Assembly: GCA_019428815.1 (NCBI GenBank)
Contig: JAHYJW010000005.1
Coordinates: 1 to 51,847, forward strand
Length of the DNA stretch: 51,847 bases
Direction of reading: 5' to 3'
Source of the DNA: Patescibacteria group bacterium
GTDB lineage: Archaea; Nanobdellota; Nanobdellia; Pacearchaeales; GW2011-AR1
The notes beneath the pieces were generated by a model. That model ran no database searches. It had not been told where the DNA came from and saw only the letters and a list, made by a program, of their open reading frames with translations. The position numbers were made by a program, and so were the translations under genes. Each line of letters starts with the position of its first letter. The first letter of the stretch is position 1. Shown here one piece after another: positions 19,271 to 27,006 of the stretch.

Positions 19271-19287
19271 TTTCTAATGGAAAAGGG
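19271..19287 (+). promoter_or_regulatory. ORB-like element 5
   Basis: TTTCTAATGGAAA followed by AGGG. The dyad core resembles the boxes at the candidate origin but the G-string is short. It lies directly beside the palindrome cluster. Confidence 0.4.
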
Positions 19288-19291
19288 CAAA

Positions 19292-19337
19292 TAAACACCC
19301 CCAAACAGCCTGTTTAAACACCCCCAAACAGCTGTTT
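19292..19337. repeat. Tandem AAACACCCCCAAACAGC-TGTTT repeats
   Basis: Two head-to-tail copies of a ~22-bp unit made of AAACACCCCC and an AAACAGCTGTTT palindrome (the first palindrome has one extra C). It is non-coding, and repeats the palindrome found inside the two neighbouring HTH genes. It lies upstream of paralogue 2, where it could control that gene. Confidence 0.7.
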
Positions 19338-19447
19338 AAAAAATAAACACCCTTAAAACAATGCTTAATCTTTGTTTAAAAAACTCCTTTTCACGACGAT
19401 AAGTACCAAAAAAAGGTTAAATAAGAATTTTCAAATCCTCTTTATTT

Positions 19448-19466
19448 GCACTAAGATAACCTTAGT
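19448..19466. repeat. Direct repeat copy A (GCACTAAGATAACCTTAG)
   Basis: GCACTAAGATAACCTT recurs exactly at 19806. The unit contains the inverted arms CTAAG and CTTAG. It is one of a pair 358 bases apart, both upstream of the serine recombinase, so a candidate recombination or regulator site. Confidence 0.6.
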
Positions 19467-19805
19467 GAACACCTGCCCCCCAAAAATAATGAATTTGAAA
19501 TTTTACCGCCCTATCACTAAAAATAAAGTAGACTTTTTCCTCTCTAATGTTTTAATCTTTATACTCTCATTTTTTGTTAAGATGTTCTTATTCTTCTTTT
19601 CTTGGTATTCGGGCTCTTAATTTTTTCTTAAAATTTAAAGTGCTTAGTATTTCCAAGAGGATTGATTAAAAAGAGTGTTTTTATTGTGCCCTTGGTTTAA
19701 GGAATGATAAACTCAAAAATGAACACCCCCTTTTCTTAAGTTCCTTTTTTAGATCTTAAACTTCCTTTTTGATATCAATACAATCCTCTAAAATAATTAT
19801 TCCGT

Positions 19806-19824
19806 GCACTAAGATAACCTTGGT
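19806..19824. repeat. Direct repeat copy B (GCACTAAGATAACCTTGG)
   Basis: Second copy of the 16-bp unit. The arm is CCTTGG here rather than CCTTAG. It lies about 300 bases before the recombinase start. Confidence 0.6.
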
Positions 19825-19968
19825 ATACGGGAACCTTAAAAATTAAATTTAACAGAATTTCAAATGCTTTTTAGATGATATCCTAATGTAAAAACCCTCT
19901 AGTCTAATTTTCTGAAAAAAGAGCTTAATTTGGCTCATTTAAGACCTTTTTTTTAGAAATATCGTTAA

Positions 19969-19978
19969 ATTTATATAC
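19969..19978 (+). promoter_or_regulatory. TATA-like box of recombinase transcript
   Basis: ATTTATATAC is followed about 25 bases later by the GTG codons of a small upstream reading frame. The recombinase ATG is 130 bases away, so the transcript would carry the small frame first. Confidence 0.45.
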
Positions 19979-19983
19979 TTTGG

Positions 19984-20103
19984 GTGCGTGTAGTGAACGT
20001 GAACCAGCAAACAAATGCCCTTAGTTCACAAGGCATTTCCGTGAGAATTACAAAAAACCTAAAGAAACATGCACTTTCTACCCTAAGTGCACACCAAACC
20101 TAA
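19984..20103 (+). CDS. Possible small upstream reading frame, RHH-like
   Basis: An open frame of 39 codons from GTG 19984 (or 36 from GTG 19993) ends with TAA at 20101, three bases before and in the same frame as the recombinase ATG. Its second half, ISVRITKNLKKHALSTL, resembles the strand and first helix of a CopG/ribbon-helix-helix protein but lacks the second helix. It may be a leader peptide or a truncated repressor. It may also be an N-terminal extension of the recombinase lost through a stop codon. Inverted repeats occur inside it (20014-20037 and 20071-20092), so the DNA may instead be an operator. Confidence 0.35.
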   Translation: MRVVNVNQQTNALSSQGISVRITKNLKKHALSTLSAHQT

Positions 20104-20106
20104 AAA

Positions 20107-20928
20107 ATGGGGCAAAATTTAAGCTCAGATAAAGATAATAATCCTATAAAACCTAAAGCCGCAATTTATGTAAGGGTCTCCACTGAAGATCAAGCGAAAC
20201 ACGGAATTTCTTTAGCTGCTCAAGAAGAGGCCTTAAAAAACTATTGTAATGCTTTAGGATATGAAATTTTTGATATTTATAAGGATGAGGGAAAATCTGC
20301 GAAGAATATTATTCAAAGGCCCAGAATGAAACAGATGTTAGAAGATGCTCAATTAAGAAAATTTCAAGCAATCTTTACTTACAAATTAGATAGGTTCTCA
20401 AGAAGTTTAATGGACTTAATTACTACAATCGAAAAGCTAAAAGAGTGGGGAATTGATTTTGTTTCTTTACAAGATAAAATAGAAACAACTAGCGCAAGTG
20501 GGAAGTTGATGTTTCACATCATTAGTGCATTTGCCGAATTTGAGAGGAATGTAACAAGCGAAAGAACAAAGTTCACAATGAATAAAAAGTTTGAGGATGG
20601 GGATTTGATAACTCGTGCTCCCCTTGGATACAACGCAATCAATAAAAAGCTTGTTCCAAAAGAAGATTCTTATATAATTCAAGAGATTTATCAAACCTTT
20701 CTTAACACAGATACCTCACTAACACAACTAGCAAAAAAATATAATCTTTCTGTAAATGGGTTAAAAAAAGTACTTTCTAATGAGACCTATCTGGGAAAAA
20801 TCAAATTTGCAGGAAAAGTTGTTAAAGGTAAACATACACCCCTGATATCCCCCGAACTTTTTGAGAAGGTTCAAAAGAAATTAAAGGGGGGCATAATCTT
20901 TAAAGGGATTAATAAAGAAAATTATTAA
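20107..20928 (+). CDS. Serine recombinase (resolvase/invertase plus recombinase domain)
   Basis: 273 residues. The N-terminal resolvase domain has YVRVSTEDQ with catalytic Ser25, the DRFSRS motif (95-100) and SGKLMFHIISAFAEFERN (131-148), so it should be active. Residues ~155-270 form a DNA-binding recombinase domain (RAPLGYN to LFEKVQKKL). The Cys-rich zinc ribbon and coiled coil of large integrases are absent, so it is much shorter than phage-type large serine recombinases. A protein at 34633 repeats its C-terminal domain without the catalytic part, and a decayed copy of residues ~99-112 lies at 21546. Its substrate is unknown; the repeats upstream are candidates. Confidence 0.9.
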   Translation: MGQNLSSDKDNNPIKPKAAIYVRVSTEDQAKHGISLAAQEEALKNYCNALGYEIFDIYKDEGKSAKNIIQRPRMKQMLEDAQLRKFQAIFTYKLDRFSRSLMDLITTIEKLKEWGIDFVSLQDKIETTSASGKLMFHIISAFAEFERNVTSERTKFTMNKKFEDGDLITRAPLGYNAINKKLVPKEDSYIIQEIYQTFLNTDTSLTQLAKKYNLSVNGLKKVLSNETYLGKIKFAGKVVKGKHTPLISPELFEKVQKKLKGGIIFKGINKENY

Positions 20929-20978
20929 GAAAAAAAACAAATAAAAGATTCAAAAAAGATATTTCTAGGGCGCCTTAT

Positions 20979-21449
20979 TTAATAAATACCTACGAGAGGG
21001 AGAATTCCCCCTAAAAATAGGATACTTATAAAAAAAGCAGATTTATATAACTTAAACCACTTTTTTTGTTCATGTAGGGCAACAAAAGAGTAACTTAAAT
21101 CACTTAAAATATTTACCCCAAAAAAAATTAACCCGATTTTTAATCCCCCAAAATTTCCTAGAATTGTGCCTATGACATTAATAAGAAATCCATATCCCAA
21201 AATGAATGTGAAAAAAGAATATTTGTTCCATTTATCAGGATGTTTTGAATATGCTTGTCTACTTCTGCTAAAAGCAGAACTCAAAAGGAGGGGGATAGTA
21301 ATTGTTATCTGCAAAGAGAAAAGGCCATTTTCATGAAAAAGTTCTGGACTTATATTAGCAGTAAAAATGAAAAAAGTAAAACTAGCTCCCAAAAGCCATA
21401 AAGTTATAGATGCCCTAGATGCAGATTTAAGCTTGTGGTAATCCTCCAT
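20979..21449 (-). CDS. Four- to five-pass integral membrane protein, unknown
   Basis: 156 residues with hydrophobic segments near 17-33, 44-60, 77-97, 103-121 and 136-155. A short polar N-terminus contains HKLKSASRAS and a basic loop contains RSRQAYSKHPDKW. No family is recognised. It ends 50 bases after the recombinase gene in opposite orientation. It may be a passenger of a former mobile element or an ordinary membrane protein; the sequence gives no further clue. Confidence 0.6.
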   Translation of the reverse strand: MEDYHKLKSASRASITLWLLGASFTFFIFTANISPELFHENGLFSLQITITIPLLLSSAFSRSRQAYSKHPDKWNKYSFFTFILGYGFLINVIGTILGNFGGLKIGLIFFGVNILSDLSYSFVALHEQKKWFKLYKSAFFISILFLGGILPLVGIY

Positions 21450-21545
21450 CCCTTAAAAGATTAAAAGATATTTATAAAATTTCCCCTTTACTGTAAATAT
21501 CAAAAAGCATTTTAAAAATTTTTTAAAATCTGCTTAAGACAAAAT

Positions 21546-21586
21546 AAGTTTAATGGACCTAATTACTCTCCTTGAAAAGCTAAAAG
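21546..21586 (+). pseudogene. Decayed fragment of a serine recombinase gene
   Basis: 41 bases match the recombinase gene at 20403-20443 at 35 positions. The fragment still encodes SLMDLIT-LEKLK, the helix after the DRFSRS motif. Flanking bases do not match. It is a relic of a second recombinase copy or of a partial duplication. Confidence 0.6.
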
Positions 21587-21600
21587 GATTTTCCCAATAA

Positions 21601-21612
21601 ATTTATATTTAT
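21601..21612 (+). promoter_or_regulatory. TATA-like box of GNAT gene
   Basis: ATTTATATTTAT is centred about 27 bases before the ATG at 21634, suggesting a leaderless mRNA. Confidence 0.5.
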
Positions 21613-21633
21613 AGCAAAATTTAGGGTATTATT

Positions 21634-22116
21634 ATGAAAATAAGAAACGGAAAACTAACAGATAAGAAAGAATATTTGAAAACTCAAAAAGAAGCTTTTC
21701 CTAATATTAATACTAAAAGAGATTCCAAATTCTTTGAAGAAAAAATTAAGAATAAAGAAATCTTCGTTTTGGAAGAAAAGGGTGAATATGCGGGACACAT
21801 TTGTTTTGGAAAGCATTTGTTAAATCCGCCCTTTGTTGGTTCAATATTCATTGAAGAATTAGCAGTAAAAGAAAAATTTCGGGGAAAAGGATTTGGGACT
21901 AAACTAATGGAAAAGTTAGTTAAGTTTTGTAAATCTAAGAAAATCCCCACCATACATTTAGGAACAGGGGATACGGGAAATAGCAAAGTGATGAGATATT
22001 ATGAAAAGCAGGGATTTAAAAAAGTCGGTTGGCTTAAAGATATTAACCCTAATTCTGAATACAACCGCCCCCAATTTTTCTATGCAATTATGATAAAGGA
22101 TTGGAAGAAACAATAA
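21634..22116 (+). CDS. GNAT-family N-acetyltransferase
   Basis: 160 residues with the GNAT fold. Strand beta-4 is IEELAVKEKF, directly followed by the acetyl-CoA pyrophosphate-binding motif RGKGFGTKLMEKLV (R-x-x-G-x-G). The C-terminal KVMRYYEKQGFKKVG is typical of the family. Such enzymes transfer an acetyl group to an amine on proteins, metabolites or drugs; the acceptor cannot be told. It is a single gene with its own promoter, next to recombinase debris. Confidence 0.85.
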   Translation: MKIRNGKLTDKKEYLKTQKEAFPNINTKRDSKFFEEKIKNKEIFVLEEKGEYAGHICFGKHLLNPPFVGSIFIEELAVKEKFRGKGFGTKLMEKLVKFCKSKKIPTIHLGTGDTGNSKVMRYYEKQGFKKVGWLKDINPNSEYNRPQFFYAIMIKDWKKQ

Positions 22117-22211
22117 AGGGTAAGTTTGAGTAATACTACGCATAACCTCAAATTTAAGGGGGGTTTTGCTTCACAAAAAATTATTCTATACTCCTTTGTT
22201 TAATAACCAAC

Positions 22212-22760
22212 TTAAGGAGAAGAAATGTCTTTATATCTATCTAGTGTTCTTTCCAAAAAATGACTCGAATTTCTCGCAGAAAATTGGTGGGATAAACTTA
22301 CTGAGTTGAAATATCTTTGATTAAGTCTATTTAAAAAATAATCTAAGGTCATTTGAAGTGTTCTTTCCCAAATCATGGGATCATTTTTTTTACCCTGTAA
22401 AATTTTTCCATAGGGTAGGATTAATATTTCAGAAGTGTTATTTTCGTAATTTCTAAGGGGGCTATCTTTTTCAGTAATAATAACCGGACGCACAGAATTT
22501 TCCAAGGCTTTCTTTGTAATTTCAGCGCCTTCTAGAGTTTCTAACTTGTAATCAGAAAAGACAAATTGATACCAATCCCCATTATTTGAAAATTGGTCCC
22601 CCTGAATCATCTCTATGGCTTTTTTTGAATCTGATGCATAATCTACTCTTAATCCAACCCCCTCAAGATACTCCTTCGCTGCGAAAAAGTTCTCTTCAGA
22701 GGGGTCAACAATTAAAACCTTCTTCGTTTCCAATCCTGAAATTTTTTCTTTAATATCCAT
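22212..22760 (-). CDS. Receiver-like protein with extra C-terminal region
   Basis: 182 residues. Residues ~13-125 follow the response-regulator receiver pattern: KVLIVDPSEENFFAAKEYLE, then VFSDYKLETLEGAE with a possible phospho-acceptor D70, and VRPVIITEKDSP. The usual acidic pair after strand 1 is reduced to D19 followed by Pro. The C-terminal ~50 residues are not a known output domain. It lies 37 bases after another degenerate receiver, probably in one operon. No histidine kinase gene is seen in the window. Confidence 0.6.
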   Translation of the reverse strand: MDIKEKISGLETKKVLIVDPSEENFFAAKEYLEGVGLRVDYASDSKKAIEMIQGDQFSNNGDWYQFVFSDYKLETLEGAEITKKALENSVRPVIITEKDSPLRNYENNTSEILILPYGKILQGKKNDPMIWERTLQMTLDYFLNRLNQRYFNSVSLSHQFSARNSSHFLERTLDRYKDISSP

Positions 22761-22797
22761 TTTTATTTTTTTTTAATTTTTAATTGATTATATAATT

Positions 22798-23133
22798 TTA
22801 AGCAGACCACTCCTGAATCTCTAAAAAACTTCTATCCCACTCTGGATAAAACTCATCAAATTCCTCCAATCTTTCAGGAAGACTTCCTCCAACCCCAATA
22901 ACATAACCTCCTTTTTTTCTTGTTTCTTCCGCGATAATCCTTCCTCCATAAGCTGCGTTGGGAAATTCAAGGTTTGTTATAACTAATCTATAGCAATTTT
23001 CTCCGACCTTATTAATTCCTTCTTCTAATGTTTTAGCAGAGTCTACTCTAAATGAATTACCTAAAATACGTTTTAACAAAGTTCTAGTTTTTTCATCTTT
23101 TTCAACTAAGAGTAAATCTCCCATCTCACTCAA
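22798..23133 (-). CDS. Degenerate receiver-domain protein
   Basis: 111 residues, a single receiver-like fold: LLLVEKDEKTRTLLKRIL, then RLVITNLEFPNAAYGG, then a KKGGYVIGVGG strand. The phospho-acceptor position carries Asn (N54) instead of Asp, so ordinary phosphorylation is unlikely. It may act as a pseudo-receiver that pairs with the product of the next gene. The alternative ATG at residue 4 gives almost the same protein. Confidence 0.6.
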   Translation of the reverse strand: MSEMGDLLLVEKDEKTRTLLKRILGNSFRVDSAKTLEEGINKVGENCYRLVITNLEFPNAAYGGRIIAEETRKKGGYVIGVGGSLPERLEEFDEFYPEWDRSFLEIQEWSA

Positions 23134-23354
23134 AATTTTTAAGGGTTTATAAACCTTTCGTATGTTACTACTACTAAATAACTATCAATCCTGTTAATCA
23201 ATTAAAAATACTCGAAACCTAATTTAAGCGTACTAGAAAGGCACAATTAAGAAAAAAGCGCAGAAGTATACAAAGAAAAAATAATCAAATTATTAGAAAA
23301 ATAAAAATAGAGGGGGATAAATCAAACCACCTGTATTATGGTTTAATCTTTTCT

Positions 23355-23942
23355 TTAGATAACTGAAGCACGAATAATTATTACATCCTCTAGGGGTTTA
23401 TTTTGAGAATTTGTATTTACTCGTGATATTTCATCCACAATCTCCATTCCTTCAATTACCCTCCCAAAAACAGGGTGCTTCCCATCAAGATAGTTATTAT
23501 CTACAACATTTATAAAAAATTGACTTCCACCGGTATTTGGTCCAGCATTTGCCATTGAGATCGTACCTCGATTATTTTTATCTAAACCAGTTCCAGTGAA
23601 TTCGTCTTTAATACGGTATCCGGGATTTCCAGTTCCCGTTCCTAAGGGACATCCCCCTTGTATCATAAAATTTTCAATTACCCTATGAAATATAAGCCCA
23701 TCATAAAATCCCTCACTTACTAACTTCTCAAAATTCCCTGCAGTAATTGGCATTTCTTTGTACAATTCGAGGATTATATTCCCTCTATTTGTTTCTAACA
23801 AAACTTTTGTATTTTCTCCATCTTGATTAAATATAGAATGTCCCACTATCAAAGGGCCCATTATAACATAACTTCCAAAAAGAAATCCAAGGATCAAAAT
23901 TATCCCTAAAACTAAATAAATGGTTTTCTTTTTAATTTCCAT
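23355..23942 (-). CDS. Membrane-anchored cyclophilin-type peptidyl-prolyl isomerase
   Basis: 195 residues. One N-terminal membrane segment (~8-30) is followed by a complete cyclophilin domain: [30 protein letters not shown] (catalytic Arg in FHRV), NTGGSQFFI and [11 protein letters not shown]. It catalyses cis-trans isomerisation of X-Pro bonds, here probably outside the cytoplasmic membrane, helping exported proteins fold. The many large surface proteins in this window are likely clients. Confidence 0.93.
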   Translation of the reverse strand: MEIKKKTIYLVLGIILILGFLFGSYVIMGPLIVGHSIFNQDGENTKVLLETNRGNIILELYKEMPITAGNFEKLVSEGFYDGLIFHRVIENFMIQGGCPLGTGTGNPGYRIKDEFTGTGLDKNNRGTISMANAGPNTGGSQFFINVVDNNYLDGKHPVFGRVIEGMEIVDEISRVNTNSQNKPLEDVIIIRASVI

Positions 23943-24076
23943 ATAAAGATACTTCTTTCTTAATTTTTATATTTTTTGATTTTAGTATACTCTACCGGCC
24001 CATTTAGTAAAAAAATCACCCTTTAACCCCCTTTTTAACCCCCTTTTTAACCCAATCTCGTCTCCTTTTAACAAAG

Positions 24077-24086
24077 CTTAAATATG
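24077..24086 (+). promoter_or_regulatory. TATA-like box of the glucan operon
   Basis: GCTTAAATAT lies about 32-41 bases before the TTG at 24118, supporting that codon as the start of a nearly leaderless transcript. Confidence 0.45.
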
Positions 24087-24117
24087 GCCATTTATTTATT
24101 TAAATAATAAAATCGAA

Positions 24118-25329
24118 TTGGAATTTTTCCAAAAAAGAAGAGTGAGAATACTTATGTTTGGGTGGGAACTTCCTCCCTTTAATAGCGGGGGCTTAGGAAC
24201 AGCTTGTTATGGTTTAACCAAGAGTCTTTCAAATAAAGGAATGGAAATTAGTTTTGTTTTACCAAAAAAAGTTAATCTAAACCTTGATTTTATGAAGTTA
24301 ATTTTTGGCGAAACAGATGATATGCCGATGAACCCTCTTTTTTCTAATCCTTACCTTAGTTCAAAATCTTCAAAGGAAGCCCTCAAATCAAAATCTCTTT
24401 ATTATGCTAATTCTCTGATTGGTGAAGTGCTAAGATATGCTTCTGTTGCGGGCGATATCGCAAAAAAGGAAAATTTTGATGTAATTCATGCTCACGATTG
24501 GCTTACTATGAGGGCAGGAATAGAAGCAAAAAAAGCAACAGGGAAACCACTTATTGTTCAAGTCCATGCAACAGAATTTGATAGAACTGGGGGGAATAAT
24601 AATCAATTAATTTACGAATTAGAAAAGGAAGGAATGGAAGCAGCAGATATTGTAATAACTGTTAGTAATTATACCAAAGGAAAAGTAGTAGAACATTATG
24701 GAATCAACCCCAATAAAATTCGCGTTGTTCATAACGGTGTCGATTTTGAAGATTATGGAGTTAATGAACTCTCGGAACTTAAAAGAAAAAACAAAATAGT
24801 ATTATTCTTAGGAAGGATTACACTTCAAAAAGGTCCAGATTATTTTATTTATGCCGCAAAAAAAGTTTTGGATTATATGGAAGATGTCCTTTTTATCGTC
24901 GCAGGTTCAGGAGATATGCAAGAGTTCATGATTAATAAGAGTATCGAATTGGGAATTTCCGATAAAGTTCTTTTTACTGGTTTTTTAAGGGGCGCAGATA
25001 TTGAAAAAGCATACAAAATGGCAGATGTTTATGTTGTCCCCTCTGTTTCTGAACCCTTTGGTATAACTCCTCTAGAATCAATTTCAAAAGGAACCCCTGT
25101 TATTCTTTCGAAACAATCTGGAGTTTCAGAAGTAATAAACCACTGCCTTAAAGTTGATTTTTGGGATGTGAATGAACTAGCTAACAAGATTATTTCTGTT
25201 CTGCAGTATCCCTCTTTAAAAAATTGTCTTAAGGAACACGGTTTAATGGAGGTAAAGAAAATTACATGGGATGCTCCTGCTCAAAGGTGTATTGATATCT
25301 ATAATGAACTTTTGGAGGTGAAATGTTAA
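24118..25329 (+). CDS. GT4-type glycosyltransferase, glycogen-synthase-like
   Basis: 403 residues with two Rossmann domains. The N-terminus has RVRILMFGWELPPFNSGGLG (glucan-synthase-like glycine loop) and DVIHAHDWLT. The C-terminal half has KIRVVHNGVD, VLFLGRITLQKGPDYF and the E-x7-E nucleotide-sugar motif (E312, E320 in SEPFGITPLES). It probably extends an alpha-glucan from a nucleotide sugar. The start is TTG: no ATG precedes ILMFGWE in frame, and the TATA-like box fits. It overlaps the GH57 gene by seven bases, so it is the first gene of the glucan operon. Confidence 0.88.
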   Translation: MEFFQKRRVRILMFGWELPPFNSGGLGTACYGLTKSLSNKGMEISFVLPKKVNLNLDFMKLIFGETDDMPMNPLFSNPYLSSKSSKEALKSKSLYYANSLIGEVLRYASVAGDIAKKENFDVIHAHDWLTMRAGIEAKKATGKPLIVQVHATEFDRTGGNNNQLIYELEKEGMEAADIVITVSNYTKGKVVEHYGINPNKIRVVHNGVDFEDYGVNELSELKRKNKIVLFLGRITLQKGPDYFIYAAKKVLDYMEDVLFIVAGSGDMQEFMINKSIELGISDKVLFTGFLRGADIEKAYKMADVYVVPSVSEPFGITPLESISKGTPVILSKQSGVSEVINHCLKVDFWDVNELANKIISVLQYPSLKNCLKEHGLMEVKKITWDAPAQRCIDIYNELLEVKC

Positions 25330-26588
25330 TGGTTTCTGTATGTTTTTATTTTCAGGTGCATCAACCTTATAGGGTTAGAAAATACCCTGTTTTTGATATT
25401 GGAAAAAAGACAGATTATTTTTCAGATAACTCTGAGAGTAATTTAAATAATGAGAAAATTCTTAAAAAAGTCGCAACAAAATGTTATCTAAACGCAAATA
25501 AAGTTATCTTGGATTTAATTAAAAAGCATCCCCAATTTAAGGTTGCATATTCCTTCTCAGGCGTTATTCTCGATCAGTTTATTGAGTTTTATCCAGAGGT
25601 TTTAGATTCTTTTAGAGAACTTGTAAAAACAGGAAATGTGGAGATTTTATCTGAAACATATTATCATTCTTTATCTTTTTTATTCGACAAAGAAGAATTT
25701 AAAGAACAAGTCAGAGAACACAACAAAAAAATAAAAAAACTTTTTGATTACACTCCTAAAGTTTTTAGGAACACAGAACTTATTTATAATAATGACTTAG
25801 CAAAAACCGTAGAAGAAATGGGTTATGAGGGCGTAATTGCAGAAGGTGCAGACCACATACTCGGTTGGAAATCTCCTAATTTTGTTTATCAACCTCTGAA
25901 TAGTAAAATAAAATTATTATTAAAAAATTATAAACTGAGCGATGACATCGCATTTAGGTTTTCTGAGAGAAGTTGGGAATCCTGGCCCCTAACAACAGAA
26001 AAATTTTCAGAATGGGTTAACGGGCATAATGGATCTGGAGATGTAATTAATCTTTTTATGGATTACGAAACCTTGGGTGAACACCAATGGGAAGAAACAG
26101 GAATTTTTGATTTTTTAAGAGCTCTTCCTCAAAAAATTTTAGAGCATCCAGATAATAATTTCAAAACTCCTTCAGAGGTGATTAGGGATTATCCTTCCAG
26201 GGGAGAATTAGATTTTCCTTATTTTGTTTCTTGGGCAGATGTTGAAAGGGATTTAAGCGCTTGGCATAGCAATCAGATGCAACAGTCTTCTATGAACAGT
26301 CTTTATGCTTTAAAGGAAGATGTTCTAAAAACAAAAGATCCCGAGATAATTAAAACTTGGAGAAAACTTCAAACCTCAGATCATTTCTATTATATGTGTA
26401 CAAAATGGTTTGAGGATGGAGATGTTCATAAGTACTTTAATCCTTACGAAAGTCCGTATGAAGCATTTATAAATTTCATGAATGTTTTAAATGACTTAAA
26501 ATTAAGAGTATCAAAAAAAGAGATAAATGAAAATTCAGTTTTCCCAGAAGAGTTTAAAAAATATCCCGAAATAGAAGGTATTGATTAA
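25323..26588 (+). CDS. GH57 alpha-amylase-type glycoside hydrolase
   Basis: 421 residues with the conserved GH57 blocks: HQP at 13-15, EILSETYYHSL, RNTELIYNN with nucleophile E152, FMDYETLGEHQW with acid/base D247, and a C-terminal SDHFYYMCTKW. The two catalytic residues are 95 apart, as in known GH57 enzymes. It cleaves alpha-1,4-glucans in the cytoplasm (no signal peptide). It overlaps the glycosyltransferase gene and is followed by a DUF5752 and a GH15 gene, together forming a storage-glucan turnover set. Confidence 0.93.
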   Translation: MLMVSVCFYFQVHQPYRVRKYPVFDIGKKTDYFSDNSESNLNNEKILKKVATKCYLNANKVILDLIKKHPQFKVAYSFSGVILDQFIEFYPEVLDSFRELVKTGNVEILSETYYHSLSFLFDKEEFKEQVREHNKKIKKLFDYTPKVFRNTELIYNNDLAKTVEEMGYEGVIAEGADHILGWKSPNFVYQPLNSKIKLLLKNYKLSDDIAFRFSERSWESWPLTTEKFSEWVNGHNGSGDVINLFMDYETLGEHQWEETGIFDFLRALPQKILEHPDNNFKTPSEVIRDYPSRGELDFPYFVSWADVERDLSAWHSNQMQQSSMNSLYALKEDVLKTKDPEIIKTWRKLQTSDHFYYMCTKWFEDGDVHKYFNPYESPYEAFINFMNVLNDLKLRVSKKEINENSVFPEEFKKYPEIEGID

Positions 26589-26683
26589 AAGCTTAAAGGG
26601 TCGAGATAACTGATTAATCCAATAGATTAAATTTATAATCAACACAAAACATTAACATAGAGTTGAAAGGAGGTGTGTGGGAA

Positions 26684-27004
26684 ATGGAAAAAAAGATAAA
26701 AAAATCTTCAAAAACTTCTGTAAAAAAAGAAAAGAAAACAAAAAAAGGACCGATAAATGCTCCAGATGAATCTTGCTTTTGGGTCTGCAACGGCGCGGTA
26801 TTGAAAAATTTAAAAGATCTTGCAACAGCCTTAGAAGGCATGTCTGAGGAGGACTATGCTTTCCACGCAAATCCTGAAAAAAATGATTTTAGTGCTTGGG
26901 TAAGAGAGATTCTTAAAGATTCAGCTCTTGCTACATCTTTGATTAAAGCAAAGTCTAAAAAAGATGCAGTAAAGGCTGTTAAGGCTAAATTAAAGAGGTT
27001 ATAA
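26684..27004 (+). CDS. DUF5752 family protein
   Basis: 106 residues. A Lys-rich start (~25 residues) is followed by a compact domain with DESCFWVCNGAVLKNLKDL, LEGMSEEDYAFH and FSAWVREILKD. This is the pattern I recognise as DUF5752, found near glycoside hydrolase genes in archaea; function unknown. Start ATG 26684 is chosen because GGAGGTG lies eight bases upstream, one of few clear Shine-Dalgarno sequences here. An in-frame TTG at 26663 would overlap that signal. It ends two bases before the GH15 start, so tightly coupled. Confidence 0.75.
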   Translation: MEKKIKKSSKTSVKKEKKTKKGPINAPDESCFWVCNGAVLKNLKDLATALEGMSEEDYAFHANPEKNDFSAWVREILKDSALATSLIKAKSKKDAVKAVKAKLKRL

Positions 27005-27006
27005 TA

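Larger units (their letters stand above)
19144..19983. other. Long repeat-rich intergenic region
   Basis: About 840 bases without a convincing gene. It holds, left to right, an ORB-like box (19271), two copies of an AACACCCCCAAACAGC unit (19294-19337), further AAACACC boxes (19345, 19466, 19721), two copies of GCACTAAGATAACCTT (19448 and 19806), and variants such as GTGCCCTTGG (19686). A TATA-like box for the recombinase is near 19969. An 82-codon TTG-started frame at 19372 lacks coding character. Confidence 0.6.

Noticed and set aside
19372-19620. 82-codon open frame in the repeat-rich gap
   Set aside because: TTG start, no promoter or ribosome site, composition of random A/T-rich DNA, and it runs through the conserved direct repeat.
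23224-23366. Lys/Arg-rich open frame downstream of the receiver genes
   Set aside because: No usable start codon, overlaps the end of the cyclophilin gene on the other strand, and resembles no basic protein family.
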